NCBI GenBank assembly: GCA_028695495.1
Contig: JAQVIX010000019.1
Coordinates: 1 to 34,977 of the forward strand
Direction of reading: 5' to 3'
DNA from: Candidatus Cloacimonadota bacterium
GTDB taxonomy: Bacteria > Cloacimonadota > Cloacimonadia > Cloacimonadales > Cloacimonadaceae
DNA length: 34,977 nt
The translations under genes were made by a program, and so were the position numbers. Below the pieces are notes generated by a model that saw only the letters and a list, made by a program, of their open reading frames with translations, did no database searches and was not told where the DNA came from. This document shows positions 6,806-15,171 of the stretch, piece after piece (position 1 is the stretch's first letter; each line of letters begins with the position of its first letter).

Positions 6806-7876
6806 ATGAAGAAGAACAAACCCGTTCGATTCAAGGAGACTGTGGGAATCGATATCGGTACCCACAGTGTTAAGATCGTACACCTCAAGACACTTCACGA
6901 TGGCTTCAAATTGCTAAACTATGAGGTGCGTCCCACCGTGCCCCATGGAGTGGAGTATCTGCTCAGCGATCTGCGTCCGGAACGCTTTGCGCCCGTGCTT
7001 ACAGAAATGCTGAAGACGCTGAGGATTTCGCCCAAAAGCATCAAGCATCTGGTAACTTCCATTGGGGGAGATAATACCAGTATCAAACAGATCAAAACCA
7101 TTTTCCTGCCGGATGATGAATTGGAATCTGCGCTTTTCTTTGAAGCAAAGAAACACATCCCCATCAGCGGCACGGATATGGTGCTGGATTATCAGGTGCT
7201 GTCCGTGGAAGAAAAGACGAATAACATGAACATCCTGCTTGCCGCAACCTCCAAAGATGTACTGAATCAGCATACTGAAGTGCTATCCACCGCCGGCTTA
7301 ACCCCGAATCTGGTGGATATCGATTCCCTGGCAGTGGCAAATGCCTTTGCTTTGAATGCTTTTGCAGAAGACGGCGTGTATGTTCTACTGAACCTGGGAG
7401 CCCATCGAACAAACATGGTGATCTGGGGACCGGAAGCCAAGTTCTTTGCGCGTGATATCCCTTATGGCGGATTCAATTTTACCCGCGACATCATGCGAAA
7501 GCGCCAGCTCGAATTTAGCGAAGCCGAAGAGTATAAGTTCAAGTTCGGGCTTAACGATGACCCCAACAACCCCGCTGCACAAACCATTAGCATGCTGGAT
7601 ATTTCGGAAAAATCCACCGAAGATGCCATTGTGGAAGAAATCCGCCGTTCGCTCCGCTTCTATGTAAAAGAAGCCGGCAATAGCGACTTCCGCAAAGTGT
7701 ATCTGATGGGTGGTAGCGCCAAGCTGCAAGGGTTGCCTGAGTATATTCAGGACAAGGTAAATATCCCCACCGAGATATTCCTGCCCTTCATCAACGTGGA
7801 AATGCCCGAAAAGTTCCAAGATAAAAAGGATCCACAACTCGCTCTTGCCATTGGCCTGGCGATGAGGATGGAATAA
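6806..7876 (+). CDS. pilM: Type IV pilus assembly protein PilM (actin-like ATPase)
   Basis: Protein of 356 residues with the actin/FtsA-like phosphate-1 motif VGIDIGTHSVKIVHL near residues 13-27, a second nucleotide motif around LLNLGAHRTNMVIWG, and an adenosine motif VYLMGGSAKLQGL near the C-terminus. PilM is cytoplasmic and binds the N-terminal tail of PilN, whose gene follows after 9 bases. In type II systems the equivalent is the cytoplasmic domain of GspL. A separate PilM and PilN favours pilus-type architecture. Confidence 0.92.
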   Translation: MKKNKPVRFKETVGIDIGTHSVKIVHLKTLHDGFKLLNYEVRPTVPHGVEYLLSDLRPERFAPVLTEMLKTLRISPKSIKHLVTSIGGDNTSIKQIKTIFLPDDELESALFFEAKKHIPISGTDMVLDYQVLSVEEKTNNMNILLAATSKDVLNQHTEVLSTAGLTPNLVDIDSLAVANAFALNAFAEDGVYVLLNLGAHRTNMVIWGPEAKFFARDIPYGGFNFTRDIMRKRQLEFSEAEEYKFKFGLNDDPNNPAAQTISMLDISEKSTEDAIVEEIRRSLRFYVKEAGNSDFRKVYLMGGSAKLQGLPEYIQDKVNIPTEIFLPFINVEMPEKFQDKKDPQLALAIGLAMRME

Positions 7877-7885
7877 GGGAGAACG

Positions 7886-8476
7886 ATGATGCAACAATTC
7901 TATTTCAAAATAAACCTGAATAAATACGGTGAACAGCGCATTCAGCAAGTGCGTGAAAATAAAACTTTCCGCAATTCTGTAGTTTTCTTTGTGCTGGGCT
8001 TTATCATCGTACTTGCGGCATGGTTCTATATTCTACAATCCTCCAATACCAAGGTGGAAAACCGCACACAATACCTGGCGGAAACCAAAGCCGAGCTGGA
8101 TCGCTATCAAACCAGCGGGGATTACCTTTCCTCAAACGATCTTGGCCGCCTGGCAAGAACCTTTAATAACCGCATTTTCTGGGCAAAGAAAATGATTGCG
8201 CTGGGTCAGGAGATCGACGATAAACTGGCAGTGCGCAAGTTTTCTTATGCCAATGGCATACTAACCATAAACGGGATCACCGAGGTGGATGCAAACGTAA
8301 AAGAACTGGATTTGATCAATTCCTTTATCCAGCGCCTGAAAGCGAATCCGGAGATTTCAAACGACTTCCCGGATATCAAAAGCGGGCAGATTATCCGCCA
8401 AATCGTAAAAGATACCGCTATCTTTGAATTCGTAATCGAATGCTATACTCCTGAAGCATTAAGAGGTGGCAGATGA
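7886..8476 (+). CDS. pilN: PilN-like inner-membrane assembly protein
   Basis: Protein of 196 residues. The cytoplasmic tail contains KINLNKYGEQR, resembling the INLLPWRE-type PilM-binding motif. One membrane segment follows (about residues 32-50, VVFFVLGFIIVLAAWFYIL), then a coiled-coil stretch and a periplasmic alpha/beta domain. PilN pairs with PilO to form the alignment complex. Two adjacent ATGs (7886 and 7889) follow an AGGGAGA ribosome site; the choice changes one residue. The stop overlaps the PilO start by 4 bases (ATGA), showing translational coupling. It is named by order and topology as much as by sequence. Confidence 0.85.
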   Translation: MMQQFYFKINLNKYGEQRIQQVRENKTFRNSVVFFVLGFIIVLAAWFYILQSSNTKVENRTQYLAETKAELDRYQTSGDYLSSNDLGRLARTFNNRIFWAKKMIALGQEIDDKLAVRKFSYANGILTINGITEVDANVKELDLINSFIQRLKANPEISNDFPDIKSGQIIRQIVKDTAIFEFVIECYTPEALRGGR

Positions 8477-9018
8477 GAGAAAAATATCTTGTATTAATCA
8501 TGGTGATGATAATCGCAACCGCCGTGTTTGTGATGCTTTCAGGGCGCACTTTGGATAAAAACAACCGCGCTGTCTTCTCCCTTGATGAGAAGATCAAAGT
8601 ATCGCAAGAACAGCTCAATAGCGCCCGCATTCTGGACCAAGAGCTGAGCCAGTTTGCCCGAATCATCGAAAACAGCCTTTCCAGACAGTCGCAATTCAGT
8701 TTTGATGAGATCAACGATTTCAAGACCAAGATCGGTGAATTGGCACATCAACGTAAGATTACCATCAATAAGCTCTCCGATACCAATAAATGGGCTTTGC
8801 CGCATCTGATAGAATCTACCTACAATTTGGAGCTGGAAGCTACTTTTGTGCAGATTGGTCAATTTATCTCGGATTTGGAATCTCAGGATAATATCATCAA
8901 GATTCAAAGCCTGGATATCAGCCCTGTACAGGTAACCGGAGACGAAGCTGCCGGAGCGGATTCCCGCTATCGCATTCAGATCGAGCTCTCAATCTTCAAA
9001 GTGAAAAAGGAGGCCTAA
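8473..9018 (+). CDS. pilO: PilO-like inner-membrane assembly protein
   Basis: Protein of 181 residues. It has one N-terminal membrane segment (about residues 5-22, YLVLIMVMIIATAVFVML), a predicted coiled coil (about 30-75), and a C-terminal alpha/beta domain with YNLELEATFVQIGQFISDLES, the pattern seen in PilO/GspM-like ferredoxin folds ('v.l.l.G.f..l..fl..LE'). It should form heterodimers with the PilN product. The ATGA overlap with pilN and the AAGGAGG ribosome site of the next gene lying inside its end point to tight co-expression. Confidence 0.85.
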   Translation: MREKYLVLIMVMIIATAVFVMLSGRTLDKNNRAVFSLDEKIKVSQEQLNSARILDQELSQFARIIENSLSRQSQFSFDEINDFKTKIGELAHQRKITINKLSDTNKWALPHLIESTYNLELEATFVQIGQFISDLESQDNIIKIQSLDISPVQVTGDEAAGADSRYRIQIELSIFKVKKEA

Positions 9019-9020
9019 AC

Positions 9021-9560
9021 ATGCAATACAGATTTGTGAAAGACCTCGCTATAGGACTCATCGTAATCCTTTTAGGATTCCTTGCCATCCGGCTGGTGAT
9101 GACGCAAAACAAAGTGAATGCAATTCCGGATAACTCTATCTATACCAAAGAATCTGTATCCGATACCCTGATGAGCCAGATTCGCACTATAGAAAGCTCC
9201 ATCCAAGACCGCAAGATGTTCGTTTTCAATTCCCGAAAAGACCCCTTGCGCCAAGGCAACATCATCAAAGACAAAGTGGATCGCGAAAAAGAATTCCAAG
9301 AAATGATTCGCAATACCTTCCGTCTTTCCACAACCGCCATTGATGAATATGGCAATCGCATAGCATATATCGAATATATGGATAAAACACATGAAGCACG
9401 TGTGGGCGATACCGTGGCAGGACGCCGCATTACAGAGATTAAAGAAAAAAGTATCCGCTATACTATGGGTGGGAATACCTACACGGCAAACCTGATGCCG
9501 CGCCCTGAAATGCCCAAAGAAGACCCCTATACCCTCAAAGGTCATAGCGGAAATTGGTAA
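9021..9560 (+). CDS. PilP/GspC-like periplasmic connector
   Basis: Protein of 179 residues with one N-terminal membrane anchor (about residues 8-27, DLAIGLIVILLGFLAIRLVM). A linker containing SRKDPLRQG follows; 'rDPF' near this place is typical of PilP. A small beta domain contains RVGDTVAGRRITEIKEKSI, the pattern of the homology-region fold of PilP/GspC that contacts the secretin N0 domain ('v..Gd.v...kv..I....v'). PilP is normally a lipoprotein, whereas here a membrane helix without Cys is seen, which is more GspC-like. The secretin gene follows directly, as expected. It is not given a firm symbol for that reason. Confidence 0.75.
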   Translation: MQYRFVKDLAIGLIVILLGFLAIRLVMTQNKVNAIPDNSIYTKESVSDTLMSQIRTIESSIQDRKMFVFNSRKDPLRQGNIIKDKVDREKEFQEMIRNTFRLSTTAIDEYGNRIAYIEYMDKTHEARVGDTVAGRRITEIKEKSIRYTMGGNTYTANLMPRPEMPKEDPYTLKGHSGNW

Positions 9561-9583
9561 ATATAATGACAGTGGGAGAAAAT

Positions 9584-10984
9584 ATGAAACACATGCTTGT
9601 AGCTAAGCAATATCTGGGCTTAATCTTGGTGCTGCTTTTTGCCTGTTCAGCGCTCGTGGCTCAGAGTAATCAGAATAATCCAATGACAACCAAGGTGACT
9701 TTCAATGCCGATGACGCCACCTTATCCTCCGTACTCAATTCCCTGGCTCGCCTTTCCGGTACGAATATCGTATTGGCAGTAGAACAAAGCGGGGATAAGG
9801 ATAAGCGCGATGAAAAGCGTGTTACCATCAATATCAAAGATGTGCCCATCGAAACTGCGGTTTCCCTGGTTGCAAAAACTGCTGGCCTTTCCTATCGCGT
9901 AATAGCTGGTAATACCTTTATGGTAGGCACCAAACAAAATATTACCGAAGAAGCTGGTGAAAGAAGCTATGTATTGCCTTTGAACAATTTGGATGCCAAA
10001 AAAGTGGCGGACGCTCTGCAAGGCACGGGTGGACAGATAGTACCTCTGGAAGGGCAGAATGCTCTGATGGTATTTGCCGATCCCGAAACCTTTGAGCAGA
10101 TCAATACCTTGGTAAAAGGCATTGACGTGGATCAGAAGCAGATTGAGATTCGCGTGCGCCTTATCGAAGTAAGCCTTACCAATGCCAAGAAAGCCGGTAT
10201 TGATTGGAGCCGCCTGAACCACCTTACCACCATCCTGGCAGAAGACCCCATTGGCGAGAATGGTGCGGGCTTGCCTTATAACTATTCGGACGCTACCGGA
10301 TACCTGCCCCATGGCTCTCCGGTGGATTTTGAGAAGCTGCCGGATGACCAGTATTTCCAGAGAATCAATGGGCTGAAGAATATCGGTCATTTTAGCCGTC
10401 AGCTTACCGCCTTTGACGTAACCATCGATTGGCTTTTGGAAAACAACGCTGCCAAACTGCTTACCGATACCCGCGTAACTGCCTTAAACGGCGAGCAAGC
10501 TATGATCCATATTGGCGAAGTAGTTCCCTTTGTGGTAATGGACAACGACAAGCAAGTGCAGGTAGAGCGCGAGCAGGTAGGTATTATACTGGACGTAACC
10601 CCCACCGTAAATAAGGATGGAAATATTACTGCCCGCATCGCTCCGGAAGTAAGCTCTGTATCCGACCTCGTAGGTGGCTACGTACCTCGTACCAAAGTAC
10701 GCAAGGTATCCAGCACTGTTACCGTGCCAAACGAACACAAAATCATTGTAGGTGGTCTCTTGCACTCCATCTTGAGCCAGCGCACCAGCAAAGTTCCCTT
10801 CTTTGGTGATCTCCCATTTGTCGGTCGTTTGTTCCAGCATCGCTACGAGCAGATCGAGAATACAGATTTGATTATCGAGATTACCCCTCGTTTGATCAGC
10901 ATGACAGAAAAAGCTCCCGAAGTAAAGCTGGATGAGCGCCTTACACGTAGCCTCATCGAATATGAGGAAGAGGAGGAAGAATGA
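9584..10984 (+). CDS. Secretin (PilQ/GspD family), short form
   Basis: Outer-membrane channel subunit of 466 residues. I chose ATG 9584 because GGGAG lies just upstream and it opens a clean signal peptide (MKHMLVAKQY then LGLILVLLFACSALVAQ); the longer frame from 9554 overlaps the previous gene. After the signal comes an STN/N0-type domain (TFNADDATLSSVLNSLARLS), then an N1/KH-like domain with YVLPLNNLDAKKVADAL, then the secretin domain ending with VPFFGDLPFVGRLFQHR, the family signature. AMIN domains and extra N2/N3 modules are absent, so it is shorter than usual PilQ or GspD (around 600-750 residues). The C-terminus is strongly acidic (EYEEEEEE). It overlaps the next gene by ATGA. Confidence 0.92.
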   Translation: MKHMLVAKQYLGLILVLLFACSALVAQSNQNNPMTTKVTFNADDATLSSVLNSLARLSGTNIVLAVEQSGDKDKRDEKRVTINIKDVPIETAVSLVAKTAGLSYRVIAGNTFMVGTKQNITEEAGERSYVLPLNNLDAKKVADALQGTGGQIVPLEGQNALMVFADPETFEQINTLVKGIDVDQKQIEIRVRLIEVSLTNAKKAGIDWSRLNHLTTILAEDPIGENGAGLPYNYSDATGYLPHGSPVDFEKLPDDQYFQRINGLKNIGHFSRQLTAFDVTIDWLLENNAAKLLTDTRVTALNGEQAMIHIGEVVPFVVMDNDKQVQVEREQVGIILDVTPTVNKDGNITARIAPEVSSVSDLVGGYVPRTKVRKVSSTVTVPNEHKIIVGGLLHSILSQRTSKVPFFGDLPFVGRLFQHRYEQIENTDLIIEITPRLISMTEKAPEVKLDERLTRSLIEYEEEEEE

Positions 10985-13293
10985 AAAGACTCCAAACAAT
11001 CCTACCTTTATTAACCGTGATTGCGATAATCCTGGTAAGCCTTTCCGCTTCCTGCGATCGCCGCAATCCGCCTCCAATCCTGCCGCCGCCGGATCCCATC
11101 ACCGATGTGAAAGATATCCGTATTATTCACAAGATGTTTGCCAGTCCTGATACCATTTATGCGGATCACAACATCACCTACTCCACCATTACCGTGGAAG
11201 TAAGAGATGGCGAAGGCTTTGGTGTGCCAAACCAGGTAGTACAATTTAAGGCTCACCCGATTGGACGCATCTTGTCTTATGTGTCAACCGATAGTACCGG
11301 TATCGCCAAATCCACCTTCTGGGATGATGGCGAGAACGGAGTAGCTACCATTACCGCCATTGTGAGGAAGTTTCACGATAGCGTGAGCGATTCCCTCTTA
11401 AGTGCAGATACCCTCTCCACCACAGTGGTAGTGGAAGAAACTCCGGAAGTAACCGACGTTACTCTGCATTTTGAAAGACTTGCGGATCCTTTCCCCATGA
11501 GAGTGGGTCAAACTGCTCCCATTTATGCCACAGCGCTGAATTCCACCGGCAATATCGTTCCGGATGGTACCAAGATTACCTTCCGTTGCCTAAAGGGCTT
11601 TTTCCAGGATATCGCCGGCAACAACCTGGGGCAGATGATTCACCAAGCTACCTTTGCGGGAAGGGCAGCTACCATCTACAATTCGGGCAGCTCAGCCACT
11701 ACAAACCCGGAAAGTTCACCTGAGGTGGTTTCCGCACGCATTGGCAACGTTGTATCTTCCCGTAATATCGAAATAAGCCCCGGTACTCCCTTTAATATCG
11801 AATTGCGCTCGCTGGTAAAAGTAAACAATCAGGACGTTCCTGCCGATACCAGCCATGTGGGCAGCACAAACCAAATCTATATGGAATCCACCCTGAAGGA
11901 TATGCACGGCAATACCTGCCACGGCTATCCCGTAAAGTTTACCACAGACCTGGGTTCCTTTATGAATACCACCCAATCCATCAGCATCCCCACCAATGAA
12001 TATGGTGTATCCCGGGTGCGCTTTACCCCCGGTCTTTTCGCTGGTGCCGCCACCATTGCCGCTTCGGCAAATAACGACACCCTGAAGACCCAGATTATCT
12101 TTACCATTACCTCCGATGATATCTACTCTCTGGATTTTACCCAGCAGGGGCAGATAGTGCTAAACGTAGCCAATACTGGTGGAACTCAATCTGCCGTATT
12201 GCGTGTAAAGCTGCGCGACATCAATGGTAACTTAATTGACAAACCGCAGGAAGTATTCTTCCGCATTATGAATAGCGGCAGCAGTTTGCCTACAGGTGCA
12301 AACCTGAATAACTATCCTGCCAGCGATTCAGTGGGGGTTACCTCAAATGGAGGGGAGGCACAAGTCTCGGTAAATGCTGGTACGCAATCTGGCGTATTGG
12401 TGATCCGAGCCTCGTGTCTTACCGAAGAAGGTCGTTGGATACAAGCTACCAAGCCCAATATCCTGATCAACGCCGGACCTCCTTATAGCGTGGTGCCCTT
12501 CTGCGGCGGCTTCAATACCGGTACCAATATGGGCGGTGGTGTATGGCGCGTAATAGCTGGTGCTCATGTAAGAGACCTCTGGAATAACCCCGTGCAAGAC
12601 CAAACCTCCGTATCCTTCGAGCTTTATGGTGCTTATGCAGCACCCGGATACTATCCTCCTACCGATGCCCAGATCGAATCCAACTCTTATGTAGGAAACG
12701 TGAGTGTAAATGGAGACTCGCTTTCCGGCGCAGCCTTTACCACCATTACTTACAACGGTATTCATACAAACGATATGCTTACCATCTATGCCCGCACCGG
12801 TGACGGCTTGGGTAATATAGTGGATAGCTTCCAGTCCATCCAACTACCGTTGAACGACCCGCGCTTTGAAATGCAGGTAATTCCGCAATTTGTGAACTTT
12901 GGTCAAAATGGCCCTGCAAACAAAGAAGCAGATATTATCTTTGCGCTTACCGATGGTCAGGGCTTGCCCATTACCGGAAGTGAATTAATTGTTACCAGTA
13001 CGCGAGGACAGATAATCCTGCATCCGCAGCATTACAATTCACCGCAAAATCCTACCTACAACCAGGATCCGCCAAACTATGCCGATATTAGTATTCCCTA
13101 CCAGATTACTACTTATGATGGTTATGCGTATGCCCGCCTCAAGGTATTTTTGGGTGAATTCCCTTATGGTGATGGTGAAACCAATACTCCCAGTACTACA
13201 GACGTAGCGATTACCGGAAGATTGCTGGGTACAAACATTCAGGCTACTACAAACCTGTTGGTGTACCGCTACAATCCTACGGCACCGTTCTAA
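10981..13293 (+). CDS. Large Ig-like (Big_1/invasin-type) probable lipoprotein
   Basis: Protein of 770 residues. The N-terminal signal ends LSASC, with Cys25 a plausible lipidation site, although Ser rather than Leu is at -3. A proline-rich linker (PPPILPPPDP) follows. Then several bacterial Ig-like domains occur, recognisable by repeated VEVRDGEGFGVPNQVVQFKA, TLKDMHGNTCHGYPVKFTT and VKLRDINGNLIDKPQEVFF segments, each followed by a 'T...G.a...f/v' strand and a 'G.atI.A' strand. This is the invasin/intimin Big_1 pattern. The start overlaps the secretin stop (ATGA), so the two are coupled. A surface-exposed accessory of the secretin, a pilotin-like helper or an adhesin are all possible; no member of known type IV pilus systems that I recall has this form. 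Confidence 0.75.
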   Translation: MKRLQTILPLLTVIAIILVSLSASCDRRNPPPILPPPDPITDVKDIRIIHKMFASPDTIYADHNITYSTITVEVRDGEGFGVPNQVVQFKAHPIGRILSYVSTDSTGIAKSTFWDDGENGVATITAIVRKFHDSVSDSLLSADTLSTTVVVEETPEVTDVTLHFERLADPFPMRVGQTAPIYATALNSTGNIVPDGTKITFRCLKGFFQDIAGNNLGQMIHQATFAGRAATIYNSGSSATTNPESSPEVVSARIGNVVSSRNIEISPGTPFNIELRSLVKVNNQDVPADTSHVGSTNQIYMESTLKDMHGNTCHGYPVKFTTDLGSFMNTTQSISIPTNEYGVSRVRFTPGLFAGAATIAASANNDTLKTQIIFTITSDDIYSLDFTQQGQIVLNVANTGGTQSAVLRVKLRDINGNLIDKPQEVFFRIMNSGSSLPTGANLNNYPASDSVGVTSNGGEAQVSVNAGTQSGVLVIRASCLTEEGRWIQATKPNILINAGPPYSVVPFCGGFNTGTNMGGGVWRVIAGAHVRDLWNNPVQDQTSVSFELYGAYAAPGYYPPTDAQIESNSYVGNVSVNGDSLSGAAFTTITYNGIHTNDMLTIYARTGDGLGNIVDSFQSIQLPLNDPRFEMQVIPQFVNFGQNGPANKEADIIFALTDGQGLPITGSELIVTSTRGQIILHPQHYNSPQNPTYNQDPPNYADISIPYQITTYDGYAYARLKVFLGEFPYGDGETNTPSTTDVAITGRLLGTNIQATTNLLVYRYNPTAPF

Positions 13294-13352
13294 CTAATAT
13301 AGATAATAGCGTGGGGGAGCGTCCCTCCCCCGCGCCTATCTAATATAGATAA
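13294..13352 (+). terminator. GC hairpin flanked by 13-bp direct repeats
   Basis: GCGTGGGGGAG (13309-13319) pairs with CTCCCCCGCGC (13325-13335), an 11-bp stem with one G-U pair and a 5-base loop. There is no T-run after it. The identical 13-mer CTAATATAGATAA lies at 13294-13306, directly after the stop codon, and at 13340-13352. It may attenuate transcription, protect mRNA ends or be a processing site between the secretin part and pilB. Confidence 0.5.
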
Positions 13353-13376
13353 GGAGATGAGATATAAACAAAGTAG

Positions 13377-13404
13377 TTGCCAGCGGCATACCCAGTTTAA
13401 TTAT
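13377..13404 (+). promoter_or_regulatory. Possible sigma-70 promoter for pilB-pilC
   Basis: TTGCCA (13377-13382) and AATTAT (13399-13404) are separated by 16 bases, about 30 bases before ATG 13436. Each box departs from consensus. The 142-base gap and hairpin make a separate start of transcription here plausible, but the match is weak. Confidence 0.3.
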
Positions 13405-13435
13405 TGTAAATAAAAGAACAAGGATATAGAAAAAG

Positions 13436-15145
13436 ATGAGTTTCAACCCTCAATTTGCCCGGCTCGGAGAGGTACTCGTTCATGAGAACTTCGTAAGCGA
13501 GGATCAGCTCAAAGAATCGCTGATCAAACAAACTAATTTTGGCCTGAAATTGGGAGAGACCCTAATCAAATTGGGTTATCTTACCGAACGTGAACTGCTA
13601 AATGCCCTGCATGAGCAATTGGGCTACGACATTGTAAAAGAAACTGAATTGATGGATTTGGATATCAATGTGGTATCCTTGATTCCAGAACCTTATGCTT
13701 TGCAAAACAGGGTGATAGCGCTGCGTGAAGACGCAGATGGCGTGGTGGTGGCATTTGCAGACCCCGAAGACCTTACAGTTTTGGATAGCCTGAAAAAGCT
13801 CTTGGGCAAGCCCATCAAGCCGGAATTGATCGGCGATACCGTACTCCATGATACCATCGAGAAATATTACAAAAGCATCCGCACCACCACCCAGGTGGAG
13901 GATGCCGTAGGGGGCTTTGACTTTGTAGCAGTGGATGAAGACGAAAATGAAATCTCCATCTCTTCTGCTTCCAGCGATGCAGACGCACCCATTGTAAAGC
14001 TTTTGAACCTGATTATAAACGAAGCTATCAAAGCCAATTCCACAGATATTCACATTGAGCCGCTGAATAAAACCACCCGCGTGCGCTATCGTATAGACGG
14101 TGCTTTGCGCGAGGTAATGACGCCCCCCATCGGCATGCACGCCGGTCTCATCTCGCTGGTAAAGGTGATGAGTAAGCTGAATATCGCCGAACGCCGCTTG
14201 CCGCAAGACGGTCATATTTCCCTAAAAACCGCCATGAAGAGCGTTGACGTTCGTGTATCCATTACCCCCACGGTGTTGGGTGAAAAAGTGGTGATGCGTC
14301 TTTTGGACAAGGGAGATTTTGGTTTCAAGCTTAGCACTCTGGGCTTTGAAGAAGAAGATATGAAGATCTTTGATAAGATTATCCGCCGTCCTTATGGAAT
14401 CATCATCGTATCCGGTCCTACCGGTAGCGGAAAATCCACCTCCTTACACGCGGCACTAAAAGAGATTCAACATATTGAAACCAATATCGTTACCGTGGAA
14501 GACCCCGTTGAATACCGCCTGGAAGGAATTACCCAGATCGAAACCAAAGAGCAAATCGGGCTTACCTTTGGCAGTGCGCTGCGCTCGGTACTCCGTCAAG
14601 ACCCGGATATAGTGCTTATTGGTGAAATCCGAGACGAAGAAACTGCGGATATCGCTATCAAGTTTTCACTTACCGGTCACCTGGTATTTACTACCCTGCA
14701 CGCAAACGATGCCCCTTCCACCATTACCCGTATGATCGATATCGGCATCAAGCCCTACCTGGTGGGTTCCTCACTTTCGCTGGTGATGGCGCAGCGGCTG
14801 GTGCGTAAGATTTGCCCATATTGCATTTCGGATTATACGCCTACCGAACAGGAAATAAGCGATGCCGAGCTTACTGAACAAGATATTGCCGCAGCCCAGT
14901 TCAAGATTGGTCGCGGTTGTGTTCATTGCGATAACACCGGTTTTGCAGGCAGAACAGGTATTTTCGAGCTGCTTACCGTGGATAAAGAAATCCGCCAACT
15001 TATCTATGATGGCGGAAACCAAGACCTCATTCGTGCCGCAGCCCTCAAAGCCGGGATGCGCACCCTGCACGATGCGGCAGTACATAAGATGATACGTGGG
15101 ATCACCACCATTCGTGAAGTGATCAAGATGACAATCGTAGAATAA
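13436..15145 (+). CDS. Pilus extension / type II secretion ATPase PilB/GspE
   Basis: Cytoplasmic assembly ATPase of 569 residues. The N-terminal GspE/MshE-N domain spans about residues 1-150 (RLGEVLVHENFVSEDQL, LGETLIKLGYLTERELL). Walker A GPTGSGKS lies at 327-334, the Asp box IVTVEDPVEY at 351-360, Walker B DPDIVLIGEIRD at 389-400 and the His box TGHLVFTTLHAND at 413-425. The tetracysteine zinc site is complete (C460, C463, C495, C498), which PilT lacks. Length and domains match PilB. It partners with the PilC-like platform encoded 26 bases downstream. Whether to call it PilB or GspE cannot be decided from sequence; PilT in the same locus favours PilB. Confidence 0.95.
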   Translation: MSFNPQFARLGEVLVHENFVSEDQLKESLIKQTNFGLKLGETLIKLGYLTERELLNALHEQLGYDIVKETELMDLDINVVSLIPEPYALQNRVIALREDADGVVVAFADPEDLTVLDSLKKLLGKPIKPELIGDTVLHDTIEKYYKSIRTTTQVEDAVGGFDFVAVDEDENEISISSASSDADAPIVKLLNLIINEAIKANSTDIHIEPLNKTTRVRYRIDGALREVMTPPIGMHAGLISLVKVMSKLNIAERRLPQDGHISLKTAMKSVDVRVSITPTVLGEKVVMRLLDKGDFGFKLSTLGFEEEDMKIFDKIIRRPYGIIIVSGPTGSGKSTSLHAALKEIQHIETNIVTVEDPVEYRLEGITQIETKEQIGLTFGSALRSVLRQDPDIVLIGEIRDEETADIAIKFSLTGHLVFTTLHANDAPSTITRMIDIGIKPYLVGSSLSLVMAQRLVRKICPYCISDYTPTEQEISDAELTEQDIAAAQFKIGRGCVHCDNTGFAGRTGIFELLTVDKEIRQLIYDGGNQDLIRAAALKAGMRTLHDAAVHKMIRGITTIREVIKMTIVE

Positions 15146-15171
15146 GAATAATTTAAGAAGGTACAGCTAAT

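Noticed and set aside
13351-13434. Small ORFs upstream of pilB (an 18-codon ORF from ATG 13356, or a 22-codon frame from an ATA)
   Set aside because: The ATG lies directly against the GGAG and the other frame would need an ATA start; neither product looks like a known peptide.
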